From positions 1-21,595 of the forward strand of contig DKPN01000001.1 of NCBI GenBank assembly GCA_002471195.1: a DNA stretch of 21,595 bases, read 5' to 3'. The translations under genes were made by a program, and so were the position numbers. Below the pieces are notes generated by a model. The model was not told the origin of the DNA. It did not search any database and saw nothing but the letters and a program-made list of their open reading frames with translations. This document shows, in pieces, positions 8,197 to 16,922 of this stretch; the first letter of the stretch is position 1, and every line of letters begins with the position of its first letter. The DNA comes from Bacteroides sp. UBA7333. Lineage in GTDB: Bacteria; Bacteroidota; Bacteroidia; Bacteroidales; Bacteroidaceae.

Positions 8197-11100
8197 ATGT
8201 TTTCAAAATTTTTCATTAATAGGCCTATATTCGCAACGGTTCTGGCTTTACTAATTCTAGTAGCCGGATTAGTAACCTTATCGACACTTCCTGTTGCGCA
8301 ATATCCCAATATTACTCCTCCTACAGTTCAAGTATCGGCGGTATATCCAGGTGCTGATGCTACTACGGTAGCACAGACTGTTGGTATGCCTATCGAACAA
8401 CAGGTAAATGGAGTAGATGGAATGCTTTATATGTCATCTACATCTTCTTCATCGGGATATTATTCATTAACGGTTACTTTCGAAGTTGGTACAGATATTG
8501 ATATGGCTACCGTTCAAGTACAAAATAGAGTAAATATAGCACAATCTTCCTTACCTCAACCGGTTATTGTGCAGGGAGTTACCGTGCAAAAACGCTCTAC
8601 CGATATCGTCTTATTTCTTTCGTTAACTTCTAACACCCCAATGTATAATTCTTTATATCTTTCGAATTATGCAACTTTGAATTTATTAAATGAGTTGACG
8701 CGTGTTCCCGGAGTAGGGGATGTAAATGTGATGGGGGCAGGTAATTATTCAATGCGTATCTGGATGGATCCAGAGGCTATGCGTATACGTGGTATTTCGC
8801 CCGAACAGGTTTATCAAGCGATTGCATCGCAAAACGTTGAAGTAAGTGCAGGTTCAGTCGGTCAATCGTTGGGTGCAACCAATAAAAATGCATTTGAATA
8901 TACTTTAACTGTCGAAGGACGATTAAAAACTCCTGAAGAGTTTGGGAATATTATTGTACTAAACGAAGGGAATGGTCAGATATTACGCATTAAAGATATA
9001 GCCAGAGTGGAGCAAGCATCTAGTTCGTATGATGTTGTGGCTACATTAAAAGGACAAGAAGCTGCGGCTATTGCCATTTATCAACAGCCGGGTTCAAATT
9101 CATTGGATGTTGCAAAAGCTGTTCGTGAAAAAATGAAAGAGCTGTCTAAAAACTTTCCTGATGGTTTGCAGTATGATGTAACATTAGATACTACACAAGT
9201 TATAGATGCCTCAATACAAGAAGTTTTAAAAACATTTATTGAAACTACATTATTGGTAATATTGGTTATCTTATTATTCTTGCAAAATTTCAGAGCTGTA
9301 ATTATTCCATGTATTTCGATTCCGGTTTCATTGATAGGAACGCTCGCAGTAATGGGGGTATTGGGATTCTCAATCAATACGTTAACCTTATTTGGTTTGA
9401 TTCTAGCTGTAGCCATTGTAGTGGACGATGCTATTATTGTAGTCGAAAACTCGTCACGAATATTGGAAACAGGTAAATATACCGCAAAAGAGGCTGTGAC
9501 AAAAGCTATGGGAGAAATCACCGGACCAATTGTGGGTGTTGTTTTAGTATTGTTGGCTGTATTTATACCCACCACATTAATTAGCGGTATTTCAGGCCAA
9601 CTATACAAACAATTCGCATTGACCATTGCAGCATCTACAGTAATTAGTGGTTTTAACTCATTGACTTTGACCCCTGCACTTTGTGGATTGTTTTTAGAAG
9701 TTCCAAAACCAAAGAAGTTTTTTGTTTATAGATGGTTTAATGATTTTTATGGTGGCATACAAAAATTATATGATAATACTGTAAAATGGTTATTAGGTCG
9801 TCCGGGTATTGCTTTATTGTCTTATGGTTTGTTCACTGCATTAGCTGTTGTGTTATTCATCAAGTGGCCATCTACATTTATCCCCACAGAAGATGACGGT
9901 TATTTTGTTGTGATGACCCAGCTTCCACCTGCTGCTAGTTTAGAGAGAACAGAGGCCGTAGGACTTGAAGTCAATAAAATTTTAAATTCATATCCCGAAG
10001 TTGAAAGTTATATACAAATATCTGGATTCTCTATTATGCAAGGAGGAGAGCAAACGAATGCCGGAACCTATTTTGTAGTACTCAAAAACTGGGATGAAAG
10101 AAAAGGCAAGGAGCATACAGCAATGGCCATTGTAGATCGCTTTAATAGAGATGTTTATCCAATACAAGAGGCTGAAATATTTGCTACTGTTCCTCCTGCT
10201 ATACCTGGTTTAGGAGCAACGGGTGGTTTACAAATGCAGTTGGAGGATACCAAAAACTTAGGCCCCACAGCTATGCAGCAAGCAATAGAAACCTTGCTTG
10301 AAAACTACAAAACGAAACCAGCCTTAGAACAAGTATCATGCCAATATCAAGCAAATGTACCTCAGTATTTTATCAATATTGATCGAGATAAAGTGCAGTT
10401 TATGGGATTACAAATGAATCAGGTATTTGATGTTCTTGGATTTTATATGAGTTCAACCTATGTAAATGATTACGTTCAATATGGGCATATCTTCCAAGTT
10501 AATATTGAGGCAGATAATAATTCGCAAATCGATATTAATGAAGTTCTAAAATTATCTGTGCCAACGAGTGATGGCAGAACGGTCCCTTTTGAAGCATTTA
10601 CAACGATTGAAGAAGTGCTAGGACAAGATCAAATTAATCGATATAATATGTATTCTACTGCATCGGTAACGGCTATCGCTGCCAAAGGTAGTAGTAATAG
10701 TGAAGCGATTCAACAAATGGAAGAGTTAGTAACGGATGATTTAAATGGGATGTTTGGCTACGAATGGACATCGGTTGCTTACCAAGAAACCTCTTCGGGT
10801 AATACAACTATGCTAGTTTTTGTTATGGCTTTGTTGGTAGCATATTTAGTACTATGTGCTCAATACGAAAGTTGGACAAGTCCGATTGCTGCAATTATGG
10901 GTATTCCTGTTGCTTTATTGGGCGCATTGCTTGGATGCTTGGTAATGGGTACGCCTATCAGTATTTATACACAAATTGGTATCATATTGCTGATTGCTCT
11001 TTCAGCCAAAAATGGTATTTTAATTGTAGAATTTGCACAAGATTATCATAAGGCAGGTAGTTCAATCAAAGATTCGGCATACGAAGCAGGACATGTTCGT

Positions 11101-11355
11101 TTACGTCCTATTTTAATGACTTCATTTGCTTTTGTATTGGGTGTAATGCCATTATTATTTGCTAGCGGAGCAGGTGCTCAAAGTCGTATTGCATTAGGTA
11201 CTGCCGTAGTATTTGGTATGGCAATGAATACCATTTTAGCAACCTTCTATGTGCCCAATTTCTATGATTTAATGGAAAGATTGCAAGAGAAGTTTAGATG
11301 GAAAAGAGATACAACCATTACTAATACTTCGTCTGACAATACACCACAAGTTTAA
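8197..11355 (+). CDS. RND multidrug efflux permease, HAE1 (AcrB/MexB) family
   Basis: A 1052-residue inner-membrane proton/drug antiporter of normal length for the HAE1 family, working as a trimer. It starts with MFSKFFINRPIFATVLALL and has the PVAQYPNITPP segment of the first porter subdomain. Transmembrane helix 4 carries the adjacent proton-relay aspartates (VAIVVDDAIIVVEN, D410 and D411). Helix 10 carries the partner lysine (LSAKNGILIVEFA, K938). The two large periplasmic loops are complete. The C-terminal tail is short, charged and Thr/Asn-rich. The gene closes the operon and is followed by a long hairpin. No TetR, MarR or two-component regulator gene is adjacent, so control must act from elsewhere or directly at the promoter. 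HAE1 pumps export lipophilic compounds such as drugs and bile acids; the specific substrate cannot be read from sequence. Confidence 0.96.
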   Translation: MFSKFFINRPIFATVLALLILVAGLVTLSTLPVAQYPNITPPTVQVSAVYPGADATTVAQTVGMPIEQQVNGVDGMLYMSSTSSSSGYYSLTVTFEVGTDIDMATVQVQNRVNIAQSSLPQPVIVQGVTVQKRSTDIVLFLSLTSNTPMYNSLYLSNYATLNLLNELTRVPGVGDVNVMGAGNYSMRIWMDPEAMRIRGISPEQVYQAIASQNVEVSAGSVGQSLGATNKNAFEYTLTVEGRLKTPEEFGNIIVLNEGNGQILRIKDIARVEQASSSYDVVATLKGQEAAAIAIYQQPGSNSLDVAKAVREKMKELSKNFPDGLQYDVTLDTTQVIDASIQEVLKTFIETTLLVILVILLFLQNFRAVIIPCISIPVSLIGTLAVMGVLGFSINTLTLFGLILAVAIVVDDAIIVVENSSRILETGKYTAKEAVTKAMGEITGPIVGVVLVLLAVFIPTTLISGISGQLYKQFALTIAASTVISGFNSLTLTPALCGLFLEVPKPKKFFVYRWFNDFYGGIQKLYDNTVKWLLGRPGIALLSYGLFTALAVVLFIKWPSTFIPTEDDGYFVVMTQLPPAASLERTEAVGLEVNKILNSYPEVESYIQISGFSIMQGGEQTNAGTYFVVLKNWDERKGKEHTAMAIVDRFNRDVYPIQEAEIFATVPPAIPGLGATGGLQMQLEDTKNLGPTAMQQAIETLLENYKTKPALEQVSCQYQANVPQYFINIDRDKVQFMGLQMNQVFDVLGFYMSSTYVNDYVQYGHIFQVNIEADNNSQIDINEVLKLSVPTSDGRTVPFEAFTTIEEVLGQDQINRYNMYSTASVTAIAAKGSSNSEAIQQMEELVTDDLNGMFGYEWTSVAYQETSSGNTTMLVFVMALLVAYLVLCAQYESWTSPIAAIMGIPVALLGALLGCLVMGTPISIYTQIGIILLIALSAKNGILIVEFAQDYHKAGSSIKDSAYEAGHVRLRPILMTSFAFVLGVMPLLFASGAGAQSRIALGTAVVFGMAMNTILATFYVPNFYDLMERLQEKFRWKRDTTITNTSSDNTPQV

Positions 11356-11377
11356 TTTACGAGATACAATGTAATTT

Positions 11378-11421
11378 TAAAGAGTCAATATTTTGTAGCG
11401 ATATAAAATATTGACTCTTTA
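11378..11421 (+). terminator. Long hairpin after the RND operon
   Basis: A 17-bp perfect stem (11378-11394 with 11405-11421) continues through three more pairs (one G-U) to a GCGA tetraloop, a stable GNRA type. It lies 22 bp after the pump's stop codon. Only a short T run closes the right arm, so it may act as a terminator, an mRNA 3'-end stabiliser or both. Confidence 0.75.
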
Positions 11422-11746
11422 TGTCAGTGTGTTAAAATAATTTGTCAAATTAACTGTTATTGTATAGAGATGATTCGGTACGTTATTATTGCCATAGATG
11501 CATTTGTTTATAGTCTAAAAGCATAAAATGATATGTTTAATAGTTGGCGATACAAACAATAAGGTTTTAATTAATAAATGTTGATATCAATGCTGATCAA
11601 TATAGAGAAGAATGCTGTATTTTGTAGCATTTAATTATAGCGATTGTAAAATGGCTTTTTGAATAGAAATTATACCGATTTTATGAAATAAAGGGATAGT
11701 TATTAAAAACAATAAAGAAATGTCATGATTTTTTAGTAAATTTTAG
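11422..11746. other. Intergenic stretch upstream of the Bat promoter
   Basis: About 325 bp with no supported gene on either strand. It holds only tiny frames (for example 11528-11584 and 11578-11634, 18 codons each) without family features. One weak hairpin (AATGCT/AGCATT around 11613-11633) has no T tract. I see no RNA gene or repeat that I can name. Confidence 0.6.
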
Positions 11747-11777
11747 TTGTGATGGTTAATTATAAAATGTATTTTTG
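11747..11777 (+). promoter_or_regulatory. Bacteroidetes-type promoter for the moxR-bat operon
   Basis: TTG at 11747-11749 and TATTTTTG at 11770-11777 match the -33 and -7 elements with a 20-bp spacer, the preferred distance. Transcription would begin near 11784, giving a leader of about 76 nt before the moxR ATG. Confidence 0.6.
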
Positions 11778-11859
11778 GAACAAATTAGTTGTATATATAA
11801 CAGAGAAGATGTGCAATTAATTTATAAACAAGAAGTTAAACAATAAATAATACTATCTT

Positions 11860-12855
11860 ATGGCTGAAACTATTGACATTCGTGAACTTAACGAACGTAT
11901 TGAAAAACAAAGCGCATTTGTGACAAACCTAATGACAGGTATGGATCAAATAATTGTTGGTCAAAAACATTTAGTTGAATCTTTACTTATTGGGTTATTA
12001 TCTGATGGTCATGTTTTATTAGAAGGTGTGCCCGGACTAGCTAAAACTTTAGCAATTAAAACCCTTGCCTCATTAATCGATTCAAAATATAGTCGTATTC
12101 AGTTTACTCCCGACCTCCTGCCTGCCGATGTTATCGGAACAATGGTTTATAGTCAAAAAGATGAGACATTTCAAATTAAAAAAGGTCCTATTTTTGCCAA
12201 TTTTATCTTAGCCGATGAAATAAACCGTGCTCCAGCTAAAGTACAAAGTGCTTTATTGGAAGCCATGCAAGAACGTCAAGTTACAATCGGTAAAGAAACA
12301 TTCCCACTTCCCGAACCATTCCTTGTTTTGGCTACTCAAAATCCAATTGAGCAAGAAGGAACATATCCGTTGCCAGAAGCACAAGTAGACCGCTTTATGA
12401 TTAAAGTTGTAATTGATTATCCTAAATTTGAAGAGGAAAAATTGATTATTCGTCAAAATATTAGTGGTGAAAAATTCAATGTTAAGCCAATTATGCATGC
12501 CGATGAGATTCTTGAAGCTCGAAAGGTGGTACGTCAAGTATATTTGGACGAAAAAATTGAACGTTATATTGTTGATATTGTATTTGCTACTCGTTATCCC
12601 GAGAAATACGATTTGAAAGAATTAAAAGATCTGATAGGATTCGGAGGTTCACCTCGTGCATCAATCAATCTTGCTCTTGCAGCTCGCTCATATGCCTTTA
12701 TTAAACGTCGTGGATATGTAGTACCCGAAGATGTTCGTGCGGTTGCACATGATGTTCTTCGTCACCGCATTGGATTAACTTACGAAGCAGAAGCAAGCAA
12801 TATCACTTCCGATGAAATAATCAGCAAAATTTTGAATAAAGTCGAAGTGCCCTAA
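11860..12855 (+). CDS. moxR: MoxR-type AAA+ ATPase of the Bat operon
   Basis: A 331-residue cytoplasmic AAA+ ATPase, thought to act as a chaperone-like remodeller together with VWA-domain partners. The Walker A motif is GVPGLAKT (G56 to T63, K62) and Walker B is LADEIN (D119, E120). The MoxR signature NRAPAKVQSALLEAMQERQVTIG follows at once, and ATQNPIEQEGTYPLPEAQVDRF holds sensor 1 and the arginine-finger region. FGGSPRASINLALAARSYA forms the sensor 2/lid part. It is the first gene of the cluster and sits behind a good promoter. The downstream DUF58 gene is its usual partner. All catalytic residues are present. Confidence 0.96.
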   Translation: MAETIDIRELNERIEKQSAFVTNLMTGMDQIIVGQKHLVESLLIGLLSDGHVLLEGVPGLAKTLAIKTLASLIDSKYSRIQFTPDLLPADVIGTMVYSQKDETFQIKKGPIFANFILADEINRAPAKVQSALLEAMQERQVTIGKETFPLPEPFLVLATQNPIEQEGTYPLPEAQVDRFMIKVVIDYPKFEEEKLIIRQNISGEKFNVKPIMHADEILEARKVVRQVYLDEKIERYIVDIVFATRYPEKYDLKELKDLIGFGGSPRASINLALAARSYAFIKRRGYVVPEDVRAVAHDVLRHRIGLTYEAEASNITSDEIISKILNKVEVP

Positions 12856-12897
12856 TTGGAGAGTAAATAGTTTGTTTTAATTAATTTATTCTCAATT
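12854..12897 (+). other. Hairpin between moxR and the DUF58 gene
   Basis: Arms 12854-12868 and 12884-12897 form 14 pairs with one bulged G and one G-U pair, and a 15-nt loop. It begins in the moxR stop codon and ends 6 nt before the next ATG. No T tract follows, so it is unlikely to terminate transcription. It may shape mRNA stability or translation of the next gene. Confidence 0.5.
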
Positions 12898-12903
12898 GAA
12901 AAG

Positions 12904-13773
12904 ATGGAAACAAGTGATATCTTAAAAAGAGTACGTCAGATCGAAATCAAAACTCGCGGATTATCTAATAATATATTTGCCGGACAATATCATTCTGCCT
13001 TTAAGGGTAGGGGAATGGCGTTTGCTGAAGTCCGCGAATATCAATTTGGCGATGACATACGCGATATAGACTGGAATGTTACCGCACGTTTTCATAAGCC
13101 TTTCGTAAAAGTTTATGAAGAAGAGCGTGAGTTGACTGTAATGATAATGGTAGATGTATCCGGTAGTTTGGAGTTTGGAACCGCCAAGCAACTAAAAAAA
13201 GATATGGTTACTGAAATTGCGGCAACAATAGCATTTTCGGCTATTCAAAATAATGATAAAATTGGTGTTATTTTCTTTTCGGATAGAATCGAAAAATTCA
13301 TTCCTCCTAAAAAAGGTAGAAAACATATTTTATGTATCATTCGTGAGTTAATCGATTTTCGTCCCGAAAGTCGTAAAACAAATATACGGATCGGTCTTGA
13401 ATATCTTACTAACGTAATGAAAAGACGTTGTACAGCATTTTTGCTATCCGACTTTATCGACCAAGAAAGTTTTAAAAATGCATTGACTATTGCTAATCGA
13501 AAACATGATGTAGTAGCTGTTCAGGTTTATGATAAACGCGTAGCCGAATTGCCTGATGTAGGATTAATGAAACTAAAAGATGCCGAAACAGGTCATGAAC
13601 AATGGATTGATACATCATCGAAAGCTGTGCGAAAAGCCCATCATGAATGGTGGATTAATAAACAATCGAATTTGACAGAAACTTTCAAAAAAAGTAATGT
13701 CGATGCTGTTTCTGTTCGTACTGATCAAGATTATGTGAAGGCATTAATGAATTTGTTTGCAAAACGTAACTAG
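12904..13773 (+). CDS. DUF58 protein (VWA-like partner of MoxR)
   Basis: A 289-residue protein with no signal peptide or membrane segment. It has the DUF58 core FAEVREYQFGDDIRDIDWNVTAR at about residues 40-62, followed by a von Willebrand A-like fold. The MIDAS-type motif is VDVSGS with D84, so metal-dependent ligand binding is possible. Later segments (FLLSDFID, MNLFAKRN end) also fit. DUF58 proteins are almost always encoded beside MoxR ATPases and are presumed to be recruited by them; the exact action is not known. It follows moxR by 48 bp and precedes the BatD-like gene by 9 bp. Confidence 0.92.
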   Translation: METSDILKRVRQIEIKTRGLSNNIFAGQYHSAFKGRGMAFAEVREYQFGDDIRDIDWNVTARFHKPFVKVYEEERELTVMIMVDVSGSLEFGTAKQLKKDMVTEIAATIAFSAIQNNDKIGVIFFSDRIEKFIPPKKGRKHILCIIRELIDFRPESRKTNIRIGLEYLTNVMKRRCTAFLLSDFIDQESFKNALTIANRKHDVVAVQVYDKRVAELPDVGLMKLKDAETGHEQWIDTSSKAVRKAHHEWWINKQSNLTETFKKSNVDAVSVRTDQDYVKALMNLFAKRN

Positions 13774-13782
13774 TATCTAAAC

Positions 13783-14856
13783 ATGAAAAAATATATTTCA
13801 ATACTATTATTATCAACGCTCAGTATATTTCAGCTATTGGGACAAAATGTAAAAGTCGAAGCTAAAATTGACTCATTACAAATTTTGATAGGCGAACAAG
13901 CTAAAGTGGAGCTTCAAGTCGCAATAGATGCAAACCAGAGAGTTGTTTTTCCTGTTTATCCCGATACATTGGTAAAAGGTGTCGAAGTTTTAGATGTATC
14001 AAAACCTGATACGCAATTTTTAAATAACAAGCAACGATTATTAATTTCACAAGAGTATACAATCACATCTTTCGACTCGGCCTTATATTATTTGCCGCCA
14101 ATGATGGTTGATGTTGATAATAAACAGTATGCATCGAATGCTTTGGCTTTAAAGGTATATTCTATACCGGTCGACACATTAAATCCAGAAGCTTTTTTTG
14201 GACAAAAAACAGTTATGAATCCCGATTTTGTATGGGGAGATTGGTGGTTGACAATCGTATTTGCGTTTTTAGTAATCCCTTTCATCTTAATATTGATTTA
14301 TTTAATTACACGCATTCGTGATAATAAGCCTATTATTCGTAAGGTTAAAGTTGAACCTAAGCTACCTCCGCATCAAGCGGCTATGCTCGAAATAGATCGA
14401 ATTAAGAATGAAAAGATATGGCAAAAAGGCGATCCGAAAGTTTATTATACACAATTGACTGATGTGATTCGTACCTATATTCGCGATAGATTCGATTTTA
14501 ATGCAATGGAAATGACATCGTCAGAAATCATTGATCATTTATTGAATGAAAATGATAAAGATGCCCTTAAAGATTTGAAGGAACTTTTTGAAACTGCCGA
14601 TCTTGTGAAATTTGCAAAACACAATCCGTTGATGAATGAGAATGATGCAAACTTGGTGAATGCAATTGAATTTGTCGATGAAACAAAGATTCCGGAAGAT
14701 GAAAATATCAAACCGCAACCTACTGAAATAACTATAATTGAGAAACGATCGCTTCGTACAAAAATTATTTTGGGATGTGGAATTGTATTATTGTCTGCAT
14801 GTATCATTGGTTTCTTAATATATATAGGAATCCAGATATATAATATCTTGATGTAA
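13783..14856 (+). CDS. BatD-like membrane protein of the Bat operon
   Basis: A 357-residue protein. Residues 1-20 form a signal peptide (ending QLLGQ). An extracytoplasmic beta-rich domain follows to about residue 150, then a transmembrane helix (about 155-176), a cytoplasmic segment (177-325) and a second helix near the C-terminus (328-352). The cytoplasmic segment (YYTQLTDVIRTYIRDRF ... ELFETADLVKFAKHNP) resembles the cytoplasmic tail of BatD in this operon, where the matching pieces are FYDEILKALWGYISDKL and LLDECEFARFAPGDE. The protein therefore looks like a shortened BatD relative. The gene stands between the DUF58 gene and batA, a place where Bacteroidota Bat clusters usually carry such a gene. 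Function unknown; a link between outside sensing and the MoxR/VWA proteins is inference. Confidence 0.75.
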   Translation: MKKYISILLLSTLSIFQLLGQNVKVEAKIDSLQILIGEQAKVELQVAIDANQRVVFPVYPDTLVKGVEVLDVSKPDTQFLNNKQRLLISQEYTITSFDSALYYLPPMMVDVDNKQYASNALALKVYSIPVDTLNPEAFFGQKTVMNPDFVWGDWWLTIVFAFLVIPFILILIYLITRIRDNKPIIRKVKVEPKLPPHQAAMLEIDRIKNEKIWQKGDPKVYYTQLTDVIRTYIRDRFDFNAMEMTSSEIIDHLLNENDKDALKDLKELFETADLVKFAKHNPLMNENDANLVNAIEFVDETKIPEDENIKPQPTEITIIEKRSLRTKIILGCGIVLLSACIIGFLIYIGIQIYNILM

Positions 14857-14890
14857 ATCATATTAAATGTTGATCTAAAAAAAATGAAGC

Positions 14891-15874
14891 ATGGTTTTTG
14901 CTAATAAAGAATATTTGTTTTTACTAATTCTGCTCATACCATATATTGTTTGGTATATATTAAAGTGGAAAAAGAGTCAAGCAACTCTACAGGTGTCTGA
15001 TACGAGAGTATACGCACATACACCCAAAACATATAAGAATTATCTTTTGCATGCTCCGTTTGTATTGCGACTGGCTGCTCTGACGTTGCTAATATTGGTA
15101 TTGGCTCGTCCGCAGTCTACTGATAAGTGGCAAAACAGCGAAATAGAAGGTATTGATATTATGATGGCTATTGACGTATCTACAAGTATGTTGGCTGAAG
15201 ATTTAAAACCCAATAGATTGGAGGCTGCAAAGGATGTAGCAGCAGCCTTTATCAATGGTAGACCGAATGATAATATCGGTATAACTTTGTTTGCTGGCGA
15301 AACATTTACTCAATGTCCTCTAACTGTCGACCATTCGGTATTATTAAATCTTACAAATAGTATTAAAACCGGTATCATCGAAGACGGAACGGCTGTAGGT
15401 ATGGGTATTGCTAGTGCGGTAACACGCTTAAAAGATAGTAAAGCAAAATCTAAAGTGATTATTTTGCTTACGGATGGTACCAATAATAAAGGTGATATTT
15501 CACCATTAACCGCTGCCGAAATCGCAAAAAGTTTTGGAATACGTGTTTATACAATTGGAGTGGGAACTAATGGAATGGCTCCATATCCTTATCCTGTAGG
15601 AAATACCATTCAATATATTAATGTACCGGTTGAAATTGATGAAAATACGTTGACTCAAATAGCCGGAGCTACGGATGGTAATTATTTTAGAGCCACAAGC
15701 AACTCTAAACTTAAAGAAGTGTACGAAGAGATTGATAAATTAGAGAAAACTAAATTAAATGTCAAAGAGTATAGTAAACGTCAAGAAGAATATCGCTGGT
15801 TTGCATTGGCGGCATTTTTATGTGTTTTGCTAGAAATATTACTTCGTAATTCTATTTTGAAAAAGATACCTTAA
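14891..15874 (+). CDS. batA: BatA, VWA-domain membrane protein
   Basis: A 327-residue inner-membrane protein. Two hydrophobic segments occupy about residues 5-22 and 53-73 (the second ends in the typical LILVLARPQ), then a von Willebrand A domain and a C-terminal helix (WFALAAFLCVLLEILL). The MIDAS is complete: DVSTS with D95, the threonine in GTAVG and the aspartate in LLTDGTNNKGD, so it should bind a divalent metal. The start at 14891 is fixed because the ATG seven bases earlier (14884) reaches a stop after six codons. BatA and the next product BatB are tandem paralogues. Bat proteins were named for Bacteroides aerotolerance; molecular function is not established. Confidence 0.92.
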   Translation: MVFANKEYLFLLILLIPYIVWYILKWKKSQATLQVSDTRVYAHTPKTYKNYLLHAPFVLRLAALTLLILVLARPQSTDKWQNSEIEGIDIMMAIDVSTSMLAEDLKPNRLEAAKDVAAAFINGRPNDNIGITLFAGETFTQCPLTVDHSVLLNLTNSIKTGIIEDGTAVGMGIASAVTRLKDSKAKSKVIILLTDGTNNKGDISPLTAAEIAKSFGIRVYTIGVGTNGMAPYPYPVGNTIQYINVPVEIDENTLTQIAGATDGNYFRATSNSKLKEVYEEIDKLEKTKLNVKEYSKRQEEYRWFALAAFLCVLLEILLRNSILKKIP

Positions 15875-15885
15875 AAATTTTATTT

Positions 15886-16917
15886 ATGTTTCGATTTGAA
15901 GAACCATCATTCTTATATATACTTTTCTTAATTCCATTGTTAGTGGTATTTTATCTCTATTCGAATTATAGAAAACGTAAGGCAATTCGCAAATTCGGTG
16001 ATCCCGAATTAATGCAACAACTCATGCCACAAGTGTCTAAGTATCGGCCTGATGTGAAATTTACTTTGTTATTGATCGCAATTGGTTTTTTCTCTCTATT
16101 GTTGGCACGGCCACAGTTTGGCTCTAAACTTGAAACTGTAAAACGCAAGGGGGTAGAGGTAATGATAGCCTTGGATATATCAAATTCAATGCTAGCGCAA
16201 GATATACAACCCAATCGTTTAGAGAAAGCTAAAAGATTGGTGTCTAAACTTGTAGATGGGCTGGAAAATGATAAAATTGGTTTGATTGTTTTTGCTGGAG
16301 ATGCTTTTACACAATTGCCCATAACAAGCGATTATATTTCGGCTAAGATGTTTTTAGAAACTATTAATCCTGAATTAATATCTAAACAAGGTACAGCAAT
16401 CGGTGCGGCCATTAATTTGGCTGCTCGTAGTTTCACACCACAAGAGGATATCAGCAAAACAATTATTGTTATAACCGATGGCGAAAATCATGAAGGCGAT
16501 GCTTTAGTTGCTGCTAAAGAAGCGGCTGCCAAAGGAATTCAAGTTAATGTGTTGGGGGTTGGTATGCCTGAAGGTTCGCCAATTCCAATAGCCGGAAGCA
16601 ATGATTATCGTCGTGACAGAGAAGGAAATGTTGTTGTGACACGTTTGAATGAAACGATGTGTCAAGAAATAGCCAAAGATGGTCACGGTTTGTATATTCG
16701 TGTCGATAATACGAATTCAGCACAAAAGGCTATTGAAAGTGAAATCAATAAGATGGCAAAATCTGATATTGAATCAAAGGTGTATACTGAATTCAATGAG
16801 CAATTCCAGTTTATTACATGGATTGTTCTTTTGTTATTAGTTGCCGAATTATTAATATTAGAATGTAAAAATCCTTTGTTTAGAAATATTCATTTATTTT
16901 CGAATAAAAAACAATAG
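15886..16917 (+). CDS. batB: BatB, VWA-domain membrane protein
   Basis: A 343-residue paralogue of BatA with the same plan: an N-terminal hydrophobic segment (FLYILFLIPLLVVFYLYS), a second helix ending in LLLARPQFG, a VWA domain and a C-terminal helix (FITWIVLLLLVAELLIL). The MIDAS motif is ALDISNS with D97, with GTAIGAA and ITDGENHEGD completing it. It is encoded 11 bp after batA and 5 bp before batC, so translation is probably coupled. BatA and BatB could form a heteromer; this is inferred from the tandem arrangement. Confidence 0.92.
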   Translation: MFRFEEPSFLYILFLIPLLVVFYLYSNYRKRKAIRKFGDPELMQQLMPQVSKYRPDVKFTLLLIAIGFFSLLLARPQFGSKLETVKRKGVEVMIALDISNSMLAQDIQPNRLEKAKRLVSKLVDGLENDKIGLIVFAGDAFTQLPITSDYISAKMFLETINPELISKQGTAIGAAINLAARSFTPQEDISKTIIVITDGENHEGDALVAAKEAAAKGIQVNVLGVGMPEGSPIPIAGSNDYRRDREGNVVVTRLNETMCQEIAKDGHGLYIRVDNTNSAQKAIESEINKMAKSDIESKVYTEFNEQFQFITWIVLLLLVAELLILECKNPLFRNIHLFSNKKQ

Positions 16918-16922
16918 ATATT

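Noticed and set aside
9081..9626. Minus-strand open frame of 181 codons
   Set aside because: It lies entirely inside the RND pump gene, has no family features, and its composition follows from complementing the coding strand.
11528..11634. Two 18-codon frames in the gap before moxR
   Set aside because: Length is expected by chance in AT-rich DNA and neither has a recognisable start signal.
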